Shown here piece after piece: positions 1-8,307 of a stretch of DNA of 64,000 nt. The notes beneath the pieces are model-generated. The model saw nothing but the letters and a program-made list of their open reading frames with translations. It made no database searches and had not been told where the DNA came from. Every line of letters starts with the position of its first letter. The stretch's first letter is position 1. The stretch is from an uncultured Eubacteriales bacterium (GTDB taxonomy: Bacteria > Bacillota > Clostridia > Oscillospirales > Oscillospiraceae), in NCBI GenBank assembly GCA_900545495.1, contig UQZJ01000011.1, positions 1-64,000 on the forward strand, given 5' to 3'. The position numbers and the translations under genes were made by a program.

Positions 1-50
1 AGCCATTCGTGGGATGCCGGGAAGCGAGTTCGAGCCTCGTCGCCCGCTCC
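1..50 (+). tRNA. 3' end of a tRNA gene, identity unresolved
   Basis: The window opens inside a tRNA. Bases 24-40 form a canonical T arm (5-bp stem GCGAG/CTCGT closing the loop TTCGAGC, which fits TTCRANY), followed by a seven-base acceptor 3' strand CGCCCGC, a U discriminator and an encoded CCA ending at 51. The acceptor and U73 resemble bacterial tRNA-Gly, but the anticodon arm that would fall at 2-18 folds poorly (one C-C mismatch and no U33), so the isotype cannot be called. It may instead be a truncated tRNA copy. A strong terminator follows immediately. Confidence 0.5.
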
Positions 51-222
51 AAAAACACCACCCAATAGGGTGGTGTTTTTTCGTGCGCCTCGGCGCTCAC
101 CGTCGTGTCAGCCGGCTGACGGCGGCTGCCGCAGCCGACAGCCGGGACACTTCCTCGAAAGCGCCTCGCTTTATCCGCCGCAGGCGGCGCTTCGGCGCTT
201 TCCTCGTCGCCCGCTCCAAAAA
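35..222 (+). repeat. 21-bp direct repeat of a tRNA 3' end (35-55 and 202-222)
   Basis: Bases 35-55 (T-arm 3' strand, acceptor 3' strand, CCA and A-run) recur identically at 202-222. The second copy has no T loop in front of it and leads into a different terminator hairpin. The spacer at 83-200 is GC-rich, hairpin-prone and shows no gene. A tRNA-end duplication can be the footprint of a tRNA-targeted integrase or of a lost tandem tRNA; which one applies cannot be told here. Confidence 0.6.
51..82 (+). terminator. Intrinsic terminator after the tRNA
   Basis: A 9-bp stem ACACCACCC/GGGTGGTGT with loop AATA is preceded by an A-run and followed by a run of T at 76-81. It directly abuts the CCA end of the tRNA. 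Confidence 0.85.
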
Positions 223-258
223 GAACACCCCATCCGACAGGATGGGGTATTCTTTTTG
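218..258 (+). terminator. Intrinsic terminator after the second repeat copy
   Basis: A long stem with arms around CACCCCATCC and GGATGGGGTA, loop GACA, is flanked by A-rich and T-rich tracts (T-run 252-257). No gene is visible between it and the previous terminator, so it may terminate a vanished RNA gene. Confidence 0.8.
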
Positions 259-351
259 GAATGTGCCGCAGCACCGCCGTGTATGCGCGATGCGCCGGTT
301 GTCAAACCGCCGATGGCGTGGTAAACTGAAAAAAGTAGGGAGGGATGCACC

Positions 352-846
352 GTGATATGCACGCAGCGCTATGACTCGCCGCTGGGCGGCATTTTACTGG
401 CGGCGGATGAGAGCGGTCTGACAGGCCTCTGGTTTGACGGAGGGAGATACTTTGCCGAGGGACTTCCGGCGGCTCATATCCGGCAGGAGACGCCGATTCT
501 CGCGGCGGCCAAGGGCTGGCTGGACATCTACTTTACCGGCAGAGAGCCGGACTTTCTGCCGCCGCTGCATCCCGCCGGTTCCCTGTTCCAACAGGCGGTG
601 TGGGCGCTGCTCTTGCAGATCCCCTACGGACAGACCGTGACCTACGGACAGCTGGCAGCGCGTCTGGCGGCGGAGCGGGGGCTTGCCCGGATGTCCGCGC
701 AGGCCGTGGGAGGCGCGGTGGGACGCAATCGGATCTCCCTCGTCATACCCTGCCACCGCGTGATCGGTGCAGACGGCAGCCTGACTGGATACGCCGGCGG
801 GCTGGATCGAAAGGCAAAGCTGCTGGCGTGGGAGCATGGCAAATAA
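352..846 (+). CDS. ogt: Methylated-DNA--[protein]-cysteine S-methyltransferase
   Basis: This is a suicide DNA repair protein that moves the alkyl group from O6-alkylguanine (or O4-alkylthymine) onto its own cysteine, acting on cytoplasmic DNA. The 164-residue product has the active-site motif IPCHRVIG with Cys134, the upstream helix-turn-helix region around residues 78-128 (FQQAVWALLLQIPYGQTVTYGQ) and the C-terminal YAGG segment of the family. The GTG start at 352 is chosen because an AGGGAGG Shine-Dalgarno lies about 8 bases upstream. It stands alone between a terminator and a convergent gene. Confidence 0.93.
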   Translation: MICTQRYDSPLGGILLAADESGLTGLWFDGGRYFAEGLPAAHIRQETPILAAAKGWLDIYFTGREPDFLPPLHPAGSLFQQAVWALLLQIPYGQTVTYGQLAARLAAERGLARMSAQAVGGAVGRNRISLVIPCHRVIGADGSLTGYAGGLDRKAKLLAWEHGK

Positions 847-893
847 AAAGAGGACACGGCGCTGCCCCTGTATCGGGGACTGCGTCGTGTCCT
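843..893 (-). terminator. Terminator between convergent ogt and DMT transporter
   Basis: A long imperfect stem at 852-892 is followed on the minus strand by a run of T (842-849). It ends the minus-strand transporter transcript and may also stop the convergent ogt message. Confidence 0.75.
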
Positions 894-946
894 GCTTTAG
901 TTGTTCGTCGGTCTGCGGTGCGGGCAGACGGCGTTTTCACATTGCG

Positions 947-1855
947 TTACGCGTCGTACAGGCCCAGAATCACGATACCGGCCACCACCAGCGCGATCAT
1001 GGCGTAGTGCTTCCAGCTCAGTTTCTCCTTGAGGAACAGGCGGCTCCACAGCACGGAGGCCACGCAGTAGGCGGAGATGATGGGTGCGGCCAGCGCCACA
1101 TGGGCCGTATCCGCCAGCGCGTAGATGTAGGCGAACTGACCGGCTGTCTCGCAGATGGCGCCCACGTACTTGGGACCCTCCCGCTTGGGGACGAGCTTGC
1201 TCTTTTTGATGAGCACCACATAGATGAAGCACACGATAGCGGCCAGCAGGAACGTCAGCTCATAGGCGCAGTTGGCGCTGTCCTCGTTCAGCGTCTCCAG
1301 CACGCGGCTGTCGGCGAAGGTACCCAGCGCGTCCAGCAGACAGTAGACCACCGGCAGCGCCAGCGCCAGCACGGACTTGGCGTAGCGATGGTTGCTGGCC
1401 TTCTGCCGGGCAGCCCGCAGGTCGTCGTCCTCCCGGGCCTCCACGATGCCAAGGCCGATGACGCCCACGCAGACCAGCGCCGTGGCGACCAGCTGGGCGG
1501 GTACCAGATCGCCCAGACCGCCGGTGGCCAGCGCCAGCACCGCCACCAGCGCGCCGGAGGAGTTGCAGATGGGGGAGGAGATGGACAGCTCGATGTACCG
1601 CAGGCCGATGTAGCCGATGGTCATGGAGCTGATGTACAGCAGGGACACCGGCAGGTAGGTGAGGATGATGCTGCCGTTGATCTCCGTGCCGTTGATGAAA
1701 ATTTCGTAGGCCGCGTGGAGGCCCATCACAAGGCCCACGGCCATGACCATCTTGAGATGGCTGTACTTATCGTCCGCATCCTGACAGCCGATCTTGCTGA
1801 ACAGGTCAGAGCCGCTCCAGCAGATCAGAGCGATGAGGGAAAACCAAAACCACAT
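947..1855 (-). CDS. DMT-superfamily (EamA-like) membrane transporter
   Basis: This 302-residue, highly hydrophobic protein has about ten predicted membrane segments in two similar halves, the layout of EamA/RhaT drug-metabolite transporters. A short charged loop (REDDDLRAARQK, about residues 140-152) separates the halves and the C-terminal half ends in GIVILGLYDA. The substrate cannot be read from sequence; family members export or import amino acids, nucleosides and other small metabolites. It lies 116 bases downstream of the YnbB-like PLP enzyme on the same strand, so the two may be cotranscribed and related to amino acid or thiol handling (inference). Confidence 0.85.
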   Translation of the reverse strand: MWFWFSLIALICWSGSDLFSKIGCQDADDKYSHLKMVMAVGLVMGLHAAYEIFINGTEINGSIILTYLPVSLLYISSMTIGYIGLRYIELSISSPICNSSGALVAVLALATGGLGDLVPAQLVATALVCVGVIGLGIVEAREDDDLRAARQKASNHRYAKSVLALALPVVYCLLDALGTFADSRVLETLNEDSANCAYELTFLLAAIVCFIYVVLIKKSKLVPKREGPKYVGAICETAGQFAYIYALADTAHVALAAPIISAYCVASVLWSRLFLKEKLSWKHYAMIALVVAGIVILGLYDA

Positions 1856-1971
1856 AATATTCTCCTTTTAGTTTACATAAGATTTATATTTCGGGAGAAT
1901 ACAGCGGGTGGCGGACGCCGTCGAAAAGGGTGGTTAGGGAGAAGCATAGATACCTCTGCAAGTTTACATAA

Positions 1972-3246
1972 TTAGAGTGAGATGAGACCGGCCTCCAGCA
2001 TCTTCTGCAGGCTCATCAGGATGCCCAGCTTGGCGTGGTACCATGTCAGGCCACCTTGGAAGTACACGGCGTAGGGCGGGCGGATGGGGCCGTCGGCGGA
2101 AAGCTCGATGGAGCTGCCCTGCACGAAGGCGCCGGCGGCCATGATGACCTCACTGTCGTAGCCGGGCATGGCCCACGGCTCCGGCGTCACGTAGCTATCC
2201 ACCGGTGCGGCGGCCTGAATGCCCTTGCAGAAGGCCACCATACCCTCCCGGCTGCCCAGCTCCACGGCTTGAATGATGTCGTGGCGGGTCTCGTCAGCGG
2301 CGGGTACCACGCGGAAGCCCAGCTTTTCATAGCAGGCGGCGGCGAACACCGCGCCCTTGACGGCGGCGGCGGTGACGGTGGGGGACAGGAAGAAGCCCTG
2401 ATACAGCTGGGTCAGCAGCCCCAGATTGGCGCCGACCTCCCGACCCAGGCCGGGGGCGGACAGACGGCGGGCGCAGCGGTCGATAAGATCGGCCCGGCCG
2501 CAGACATAGCCGCCGGTGGGGGCCAGACCACCGCCGGGGTTCTTGATAAGGCTGCCCACGATCATGTCCGCGCCTACGTTGGACGGCTCCCGCAGCTCGG
2601 TGAACTCGCCATAGCAGTTGTCCACCATGCAGATCACGTCCGGCTTGCACTGCTTGCAGAAGGCGATCAGCTCACCGATCTGCTCCACGGAGAAGCTGGG
2701 ACGGGTGGCGTAGCCCTTGGAGCGCTGGATGGTGACCAGCTTGGTCTTCTCGTTGATGGCGGCACGGATACCGTCGTAGTCAAAGACACCGCCGGGCAGC
2801 AGGTCCACCTGCCGGTAGGAGACGCCGTACTCCTTGAGGGAGCCGGCGGAGGGGCGGATGCCGATGACCTCCTCCAGCGTGTCGTAGGGGCCGCCCACGG
2901 GGCTGAGCAGCTCGTCGCCGGGCAGCAGGTTGGCGCCCAGCGCCAGCGCCAGCGCGTGGGTGCCGCAGGTGATCTGGGGGCGCACCAGCGCCGCCTCGGT
3001 GCCGAAGCAGTCGGCGTAGACCCGCTCCAGATTGTCGCGGCCCTCGTCGTCGTAGCCGTAGCCGGAGGAGAGATTGAAGTGATTGGCGGCCAGCCGGTTC
3101 TTCTGCATGGCGGCGATGACCTTCATCTGGTTGGCCTCGGAAATGGCGTCGATCTGGGCAAAGCGCTCCGTCAGACCGGCGAGAACCTTCTCGCCGAAGG
3201 TGAGCACGGCATCGCTGATGCCGAGGATTTTATACGGTTCGGTCAT
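1972..3246 (-). CDS. Methionine gamma-lyase family PLP protein (YnbB/'aluminium resistance' type)
   Basis: This 424-residue fold-type I PLP enzyme belongs to the family annotated as aluminium resistance protein or methionine gamma-lyase-like (YnbB). The PLP-lysine context is GSLIKNPGGGLAPTGGYV, preceded by the VDNCYGEF strand that supplies the cofactor-binding aspartate and by a CGTHALA phosphate-binding segment. The true substrate of this family is not settled; C-S lyase activity is assumed from homology. It starts 10 bases after the upstream hypothetical gene, so the pair is almost certainly an operon. Confidence 0.85.
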   Translation of the reverse strand: MTEPYKILGISDAVLTFGEKVLAGLTERFAQIDAISEANQMKVIAAMQKNRLAANHFNLSSGYGYDDEGRDNLERVYADCFGTEAALVRPQITCGTHALALALGANLLPGDELLSPVGGPYDTLEEVIGIRPSAGSLKEYGVSYRQVDLLPGGVFDYDGIRAAINEKTKLVTIQRSKGYATRPSFSVEQIGELIAFCKQCKPDVICMVDNCYGEFTELREPSNVGADMIVGSLIKNPGGGLAPTGGYVCGRADLIDRCARRLSAPGLGREVGANLGLLTQLYQGFFLSPTVTAAAVKGAVFAAACYEKLGFRVVPAADETRHDIIQAVELGSREGMVAFCKGIQAAAPVDSYVTPEPWAMPGYDSEVIMAAGAFVQGSSIELSADGPIRPPYAVYFQGGLTWYHAKLGILMSLQKMLEAGLISL

Positions 3247-3256
3247 GATCTGTACC

Positions 3257-3979
3257 TCACTCTGGAAATTTTACGCCGTTCAGGCGCATGATGAGCCGGA
3301 TGGGATAGTCCCGATCCAGATAGTTTTTCTCGTACCACGCGAAGGTGGCGGCGGGCAGATGTACCAGCTCCGGCGCCTCGCAGCGGAAGGTCTCGAAGGT
3401 CTTTTGATCGCCGCTGAGCAGGGCGGCGGCCACATCCAGCCGTCCCTCATTTGCCAGACGCAGCAGGGCGGCATCCATTATAGCGGCGCAGGCACACTCC
3501 TCCTCGCCGGCGTACACCTCCCGGTGTCCCAGCCAGTAGAGGAACTCCTCCGGGTCCAGATCCAGCTTGGTGGTGATCTGGCTCAGCTTGAAGAATTCCT
3601 TGCGATCCATGCGCTTGAGGACGTCGATGAGGTACTGCACCAGTCCGTCGTCCATGGTGATGCAGTCCAGAAACACCTCAAAGGCGTGCTTGTCGGCGTC
3701 CGGGTCAGGCTCAGAGGGCGCGGCGTCCTCCTGCGGGGCGGGAGGTGCATCCGGGACGGGCGCACCCTCGGTAAACAACTCCTCCGGCAGAGCGGTGCCG
3801 TCCTGCGCGGCGCAGGCACGGACAAAGGCCGCCATGCCCATGGCCTGCAGCTGCTGGCCCAGCGCCTGTATACGGGCGCTCTCGTCGCCGCTGTCCGGCA
3901 GGGTGATACCCTCCGGTGCGGGGCGCTTGCCCTCCCACACCTCGGTCATATATTGGAGATAGTAGTCAAAAAGGGTCAT
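3257..3979 (-). CDS. Hypothetical protein, operon partner of the YnbB-like enzyme
   Basis: No family is recognised. The predicted 240-residue protein is soluble and acidic, with a Pro/Ala-rich linker near residues 72-95 joining an N-terminal helix-rich part to a C-terminal part rich in leucine and acidic residues (TMDDGLVQYLIDVLKRMDRKE). No signal peptide or membrane segment is seen. The ATG at 3979 is preferred over longer forms because GAGGGAT precedes it and a good promoter ends about 25 bases upstream. It sits 10 bases before the PLP enzyme, which suggests a shared role. Confidence 0.7.
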   Translation of the reverse strand: MTLFDYYLQYMTEVWEGKRPAPEGITLPDSGDESARIQALGQQLQAMGMAAFVRACAAQDGTALPEELFTEGAPVPDAPPAPQEDAAPSEPDPDADKHAFEVFLDCITMDDGLVQYLIDVLKRMDRKEFFKLSQITTKLDLDPEEFLYWLGHREVYAGEEECACAAIMDAALLRLANEGRLDVAAALLSGDQKTFETFRCEAPELVHLPAATFAWYEKNYLDRDYPIRLIMRLNGVKFPE

Positions 3980-4004
3980 AGTATCCCTCACTTTCCAACG
4001 AAAT

Positions 4005-4050
4005 ATCTTACCATACAGAGGTTGCCAATGCAAGAAATATCGGGTATGAT
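4005..4050. promoter_or_regulatory. Overlapping divergent promoters for 3979(-) and dus(+)
   Basis: Plus strand: TTGCCA at 4022-4027, a 17-bp spacer and TATGAT at 4045-4050 drive dus. Minus strand: TTGCAT (complement of 4028-4033), a 17-bp spacer and TAAGAT (complement of 4005-4010) drive the hypothetical gene. The two -35 boxes abut and each spacer contains the other -35, so the two polymerases should exclude one another. Confidence 0.75.
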
Positions 4051-4089
4051 GGGGCGGTAAAGGCAATATTGCAGCGGGAGGAGACAAAA

Positions 4090-5049
4090 ATGGTTGACAT
4101 AAAGCTATACGCCGCGCCCATGGAGGGGCTGACCGGCTATATCTGGCGCCGCGCCCAGCGGGAGATGTTCGGCGGCGTGGACAAGTATTTCACGCCGTTT
4201 CTCTCCCCCAACGGCAACCTGACCTTCCAGCGCAAGGAGCTGGACGAGGTGACGCAGGGGGAGCGGGACACCGTGCCGCAGCTGCTGACCAACCGGGGCG
4301 ACTACTTTGTGTGGGCGGCCCGGGAGCTGTACGCCATGGGATACCGGGAGGTCAATTTCAATCTGGGCTGTCCCTCCGGCACTGTCACCGCCAAGCACAA
4401 GGGGGCGGGGTTGCTGGCCTATCCGGAGGAGCTGGAGCGGTGTCTGGACGAGATCTTCGGGACGCTGCCGGAGATGCGGGTGTCCATCAAGACCCGCATC
4501 GGAAAGAACGATCCGGCCGAGTGGCCGCGGCTGCTGGACATCTACGCCCGGTATCCCGTCGCGGAGCTGATCGTCCACCCGCGGCTGCAGAAGGAATTCT
4601 ATCGGGGTGCGGTACACCGGGACGCCTTCGACGCGGCGCTGGCACGGCGACAGGATGTGCCGGTGTACAACGGCGACCTGTTCACGGCGGCGGATGTGGC
4701 GGCATTCTGCCGCCAATATCCGCAGGTGGATGCGGTGATGGTAGGCAGGGGTCTGATAGCCGATCCGGCGCTGGGCAGGCGTCTGCGGGGCGGCGCCCCG
4801 GCCTCCCGGCAGGAGCTGACGGCGTTCCATGACCGGCTGCTGGCGGACTACCGGCAGCGGCTGTCCGGCGACACGCCGGTGCTGCACCGGATGCGGGAGC
4901 TGTGGAATTATCTCAGCGGCAGCTTCGAGAGGACGGAGCGGGAGTTGAAGGCCATCCGCAAGGCAAAGACCGTGGCGGAGTACCTTCCGGCGGCGCAGCG
5001 GCTGCTGCGGGACTGTCCGCTGCGGGAAAACGCGGTCATCGAGGTGTGA
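4090..5049 (+). CDS. dus: tRNA dihydrouridine synthase family protein
   Basis: This FMN enzyme reduces uridine to dihydrouridine in tRNA D loops. The 319-residue protein has the family start APMEGLTGYIWRR, the NFNLGCPSGTVTAKHKGAGLL segment that carries the catalytic Cys, the IKTRIG strand, the ELIVHPRLQKEFYRG motif and the late FMN-phosphate site (VYNGDLFT, VMVGRGLIADP). The ATG at 4090 follows GGGAGGAG; an upstream in-frame TTG has no ribosome site. The Dus subfamily (A, B or C) cannot be assigned with certainty. Confidence 0.92.
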   Translation: MVDIKLYAAPMEGLTGYIWRRAQREMFGGVDKYFTPFLSPNGNLTFQRKELDEVTQGERDTVPQLLTNRGDYFVWAARELYAMGYREVNFNLGCPSGTVTAKHKGAGLLAYPEELERCLDEIFGTLPEMRVSIKTRIGKNDPAEWPRLLDIYARYPVAELIVHPRLQKEFYRGAVHRDAFDAALARRQDVPVYNGDLFTAADVAAFCRQYPQVDAVMVGRGLIADPALGRRLRGGAPASRQELTAFHDRLLADYRQRLSGDTPVLHRMRELWNYLSGSFERTERELKAIRKAKTVAEYLPAAQRLLRDCPLRENAVIEV

Positions 5050-5064
5050 TCGAGGCATAAGAGA

Positions 5065-5094
5065 GGGGACGTCCGCGGAGGACGTCCCCTTTTA
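5065..5094 (+). terminator. Terminator after dus
   Basis: A 10-bp perfect stem GGGGACGTCC/GGACGTCCCC is followed by TTTT. Confidence 0.8.
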
Positions 5095-5111
5095 CGCGAT
5101 GAGGCGGTGTG

Positions 5112-6422
5112 TTACGCCTTTTTATCCAGAATATACACGGTCACGTTGCGCCGGCCCCAACTGCGGCAATCCCCGTAGGTGGGGAACCACAGGTCGACGA
5201 TATTGCCCTTGACGGCGCCGCCGCAGTCCAGCGCGGTACCCATGCCGTAGACACGGCTGCCGTTGGTGGTCTGGATGAACATCTTGGTGTAGTAGGGAAT
5301 GACCTTGGGGTCCACGGCGATGGTGCCGATGCCCACCTTGGCGCCGACGGCGGTGGTCCACGCCGCACCCTTCTCACCGCCGCTGTAATAGGCGGTGGAG
5401 CTGCAGGTCAGGGTCTTGGAGTAGGTCATGGTGTCGCCGGACTTGAAGTAGAGGATGCCGCCCTCGCCGCTGCTGTTGGGAACCACCTTTTCGATGGTGT
5501 CGTCCCGCTCCACCTCATAGACCCGTGTGCCGTAGCGTACCAGCTCGGCGTGGGAGGTGTCGTGGCTGGCGCCCACATAGCGGGTGGAGACCACCTCGCC
5601 CCGCACCACCGTGTCCTCATATGTCTCCACGATCTGGCCGGAAACGCCCTTGCGGACGATCTCCTCCGTACCCTTGTCCATCAGGGGATCGGGGGTGCGC
5701 TTGATCTCGTAATCCGTTTCCACGGTCACAAAGTGCTGGTAGGTCAGGGTGCCGCTGATGCGGATGGACAGCTGGTCGCCGGTGAGATTCAGCTCCACCA
5801 TCTCATCATCGCCGAGGCTGATGCCGCAGCGCTCCAGAAAGACAGGCAAGCGCTCACCGGCGGAGACGGCGGTGATGACCTGCCCGGCGTGGTCGACGGT
5901 GACGGTGTATCCGGGCTGCAAAATATACTGCATGGCCTTGTCGCCGCCCAGACTGCGGCGCAGGGACAGATAGCTCCGATCCAGCTCCTCGGTGTCCTGC
6001 GACACCACCTGCGGGCCGTCCTGCTCCACAAGGATGCAGATGGCGTCCAGCGTGGGGGCGGCAGGCGTCAGGGATACGCCCACGAAGATGGCGGCCGTCA
6101 GGGCGACCATACCGGTGAAGCGCACCAGCCAGTTGTTCCGCAGCGCCGCGGTGAAGCCCACCAGCGCCGGGGCATGGAAAAAGGCGTGCCAGCTCCGGGC
6201 AAAGCGGGAGCGGAGAAAGTCCTGATACATCTGTTTTTGGTCGGTGACCACAGCGTCCCATGTCCATGCCAGCCAGTAACCCACGGCGCGGACGCCGCGG
6301 CGCACAAGGCGCACAAGACCATCAGGGGCGTCGTGGATGGCTTGGCACACGGAAACGGGGTCCAGCTTGGGGCGGCGGCGCACGGGGCTCGGACGCCGCG
6401 CCACGGTTTCGATTCGTTCCAT
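5112..6422 (-). CDS. G5 and 3D domain cell-wall protein (YabE-like)
   Basis: This 436-residue protein has a cytoplasmic Arg-rich N-terminus, one membrane segment near residues 100-120, ubiquitin-like DUF348 repeats, a G5 domain (about residues 240-310, VTVETDYEIKRTPDPLMDKG) and a C-terminal 3D domain. The three conserved aspartates of the 3D domain are visible in IAVDPKVIP, TALDCGGAV and NIVDLWF, the MltA-type lytic transglycosylase core. It probably cuts peptidoglycan at the cell surface, as proposed for YabE/Rpf-like proteins. The ATG at 6422 is preceded by GAGGT. A consensus promoter lies about 100 bases upstream. Confidence 0.9.
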   Translation of the reverse strand: MERIETVARRPSPVRRRPKLDPVSVCQAIHDAPDGLVRLVRRGVRAVGYWLAWTWDAVVTDQKQMYQDFLRSRFARSWHAFFHAPALVGFTAALRNNWLVRFTGMVALTAAIFVGVSLTPAAPTLDAICILVEQDGPQVVSQDTEELDRSYLSLRRSLGGDKAMQYILQPGYTVTVDHAGQVITAVSAGERLPVFLERCGISLGDDEMVELNLTGDQLSIRISGTLTYQHFVTVETDYEIKRTPDPLMDKGTEEIVRKGVSGQIVETYEDTVVRGEVVSTRYVGASHDTSHAELVRYGTRVYEVERDDTIEKVVPNSSGEGGILYFKSGDTMTYSKTLTCSSTAYYSGGEKGAAWTTAVGAKVGIGTIAVDPKVIPYYTKMFIQTTNGSRVYGMGTALDCGGAVKGNIVDLWFPTYGDCRSWGRRNVTVYILDKKA

Positions 6423-6522
6423 AGTACCTCGCAGTATAGCCGCCCGGCCCCATCCGTAAACAGGGCAGCGGCAAGAATTGAAATTATTTGTAACTTTTGT
6501 TACCAATCAGAAATACTCGTGG

Positions 6523-6551
6523 AGTATAGCACCATCCTGCCTTTTTGTCAA
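6523..6551 (-). promoter_or_regulatory. Promoter of the 3D-domain gene
   Basis: TTGACA (complement of 6546-6551), a 17-bp spacer and TATACT (complement of 6523-6528). The ~95-base leader contains the palindrome GTAACTTTTGTTAC (6490-6503). Confidence 0.8.
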
Positions 6552-6591
6552 GTTTTGCCGGTATTTTTGGCAATTTTACCCGCTTTTTCCG

Positions 6592-6620
6592 TTGCAACAC
6601 CACCTTTTGCATGGTATTAT
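6592..6620 (+). promoter_or_regulatory. Promoter of yqeC
   Basis: TTGCAA at 6592-6597, a 17-bp spacer and TATTAT at 6615-6620, about 24 bases before the GTG start. Confidence 0.75.
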
Positions 6621-6643
6621 AGGGGAAAAAGGGGGGTGTTTCC

Positions 6644-7309
6644 GTGGAGGAATTGTGGAAAATACTGGGCGTGACAAAAGGCGTGACAGCGGTGATAGGC
6701 AGCGGCGGCAAGACCAGCCTGCTGTATGAGCTGGCGGAGGAGCTGCGCCCCTGCGGTACGGTGCTGCTGGCCACCACCACCCACATCATGCGCCCGCCCC
6801 AGTACCCCTTTGTCCAGACGCCGGAGGAGCTGGCAGCGGCGCTGGCAGCGGGCGGCGTGGCCTGTGTGGGCAGCCTGACGCCGGAGGGGAAGCTGACGGC
6901 CCCGGCGTTTGACGGCTGGCAGCAGGCGGCGGATTTCGTGCTGGTGGAGGCGGACGGCTCCAAGCGGCTGCCCGCCAAGGCCCATGAGACGTGGGAGCCG
7001 GTGCTGCCGCCGGAGCGGACGCGCACCATCTGTGTGCTGGGCGCCACCGCCTTCGGACAGCCCATCCGGCAGGCGGCGCACCGCCCGGCCATCTACGCCA
7101 GACTGGCTGGCGCGCCGTGGTCGGCGGTCATCACGCCGGAAATGGCGGCGCGGGTCATCTGCGCTGAGGGACTTTGCGACATAATTTATGTCAACCAAGT
7201 GGATGATCCGGAGGTGTCGCCGCCCTGGGCGGAGGCGTTCGTGCGGGCGTCCTCCGTGCCGGTGGTGGCAGGATCGTTGCAGGCGCGGCGGTGGAGAAGA
7301 CTCTCCTGA
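6644..7309 (+). CDS. yqeC: Selenium cofactor biosynthesis protein YqeC
   Basis: YqeC is linked genetically to maturation of selenium-dependent molybdenum hydroxylases (xanthine dehydrogenase, purine hydroxylase); its chemistry is not established. The 221-residue protein has a P-loop-like GSGGKTSLL near residue 18, the ATTTHIMRP motif and LVEADGSKRLPAKAHETWEPV, both typical of the family. The GTG start is set by a G-rich ribosome site just upstream and a promoter at 6592-6620. Its presence in the same window as a purine-catabolism locus fits selenium-dependent purine oxidation elsewhere in the genome (inference). Confidence 0.88.
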   Translation: MEELWKILGVTKGVTAVIGSGGKTSLLYELAEELRPCGTVLLATTTHIMRPPQYPFVQTPEELAAALAAGGVACVGSLTPEGKLTAPAFDGWQQAADFVLVEADGSKRLPAKAHETWEPVLPPERTRTICVLGATAFGQPIRQAAHRPAIYARLAGAPWSAVITPEMAARVICAEGLCDIIYVNQVDDPEVSPPWAEAFVRASSVPVVAGSLQARRWRRLS

Positions 7310-7314
7310 CTGCA

Positions 7315-7354
7315 TAAAAATAACAGGTGTGCCGCGGCACACCTGTTATTTTTA
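7315..7354. terminator. Bidirectional terminator between yqeC and rsmA
   Basis: A near-perfect 18-bp stem (AATAACAGGTGTGCC and its complement) has A-run and T-run on opposite sides and serves both convergent genes. Confidence 0.9.
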
Positions 7355-7361
7355 TGTAAAC

Positions 7362-8219
7362 TTATGTCGCCGCGTCCAGCAACGCGTCAGACAGGCGGGC
7401 ATACTCCTCCAGTCCCAGCCGCTCGCCCCGGACGGTGGGCTCCAGCCCGCAGGCGGTGACGATGTCCGTCAGGGTGTCCTTGGGCAGCTCCCAGCCGGTT
7501 TGCAGGCTGTTGACCAGCGTCTTGCGCCGTAGGGCGAAGCCCGCCCGGACGGTACGCCAGAAGGCGGCCTCCGACCGCACCTGCACCGGCGGGGCGGGAC
7601 GGGTCTTGCAGTGGATGACGGCGGATGTGACCTTGGGCGCCGGGAGGAAGCAGGTGTTGGGTACGGTGAACAGCAGCTCCGGCTGGGTGTAGTACTGCAT
7701 CAGCAGGGTGAACGCGCCGTAGTCGGCGGTGCCGGGGGCGGCGCAGATGCGCTGTGCCACCTCCTTCTGGATCAGCACCGTCAGGCTGTCGAAGCAGTGG
7801 GACTCCACGCAGGCGGTGAGAAACGGCGTGGTGATGTTGTAGGGCAGGTTGGCGCACAGCACGGGGCGCAGGCCGGACAGATACTCCTGCACCAGCGCGG
7901 GCAGGGACAACTGCATCACGTCGCCCTCCACCAGCGTAAAGTTGGGATGCTCGGCCATCGTCTCCGCCAGCACGGGGTACAGGCGGCGATCCAGCTCCAC
8001 GGATACCACCTTTCCCGCCCGGCGGGCCAGCTGTGTGGTGAGGGAGCCGATGCCGGGGCCTACCTCCACCACGCCGGTACCGGCGTCCGCGCCGCTGGCG
8101 GCGGCGATATCCTCCGCCACCCAGCCCTCGATGAGAAAGTTCTGTCCCAGCGCTTTGGCAAAGTGAAAGCCGTGCCGTGTCAGCAGTGCCTGTATGTCGT
8201 TGCGGTCGCAGAGATCCAT
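7362..8219 (-). CDS. rsmA: 16S rRNA (adenine1518/1519-N6)-dimethyltransferase
   Basis: RsmA (KsgA) dimethylates the two adjacent adenines of the 3'-terminal 16S helix during 30S assembly. The 285-residue protein has the SAM-binding motif VEVGPGIGSLT (residues 51-61), the acidic VELD motif after the second strand, and the catalytic NLPYNITTP motif starting at residue 124, followed by the small C-terminal helical domain. It is the normal length for the family. It is transcribed convergently with yqeC and ends 7 bases from their shared terminator. Confidence 0.96.
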   Translation of the reverse strand: MDLCDRNDIQALLTRHGFHFAKALGQNFLIEGWVAEDIAAASGADAGTGVVEVGPGIGSLTTQLARRAGKVVSVELDRRLYPVLAETMAEHPNFTLVEGDVMQLSLPALVQEYLSGLRPVLCANLPYNITTPFLTACVESHCFDSLTVLIQKEVAQRICAAPGTADYGAFTLLMQYYTQPELLFTVPNTCFLPAPKVTSAVIHCKTRPAPPVQVRSEAAFWRTVRAGFALRRKTLVNSLQTGWELPKDTLTDIVTACGLEPTVRGERLGLEEYARLSDALLDAAT

Positions 8220-8307
8220 AACGGTACTCCTTTGAGAATGTATTGCCGTTATTGTACCATATTCCCCGCCGATGTGCTATACTGTTTTTCAGAAAGGAGG
8301 TGCGCCC

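Noticed and set aside
6490..6503. WalR box upstream of the 3D-domain gene (GTAACTTTTGTTAC)
   Set aside because: The half-sites are inverted rather than direct and the spacing is not 5; it remains only an unexplained palindrome.
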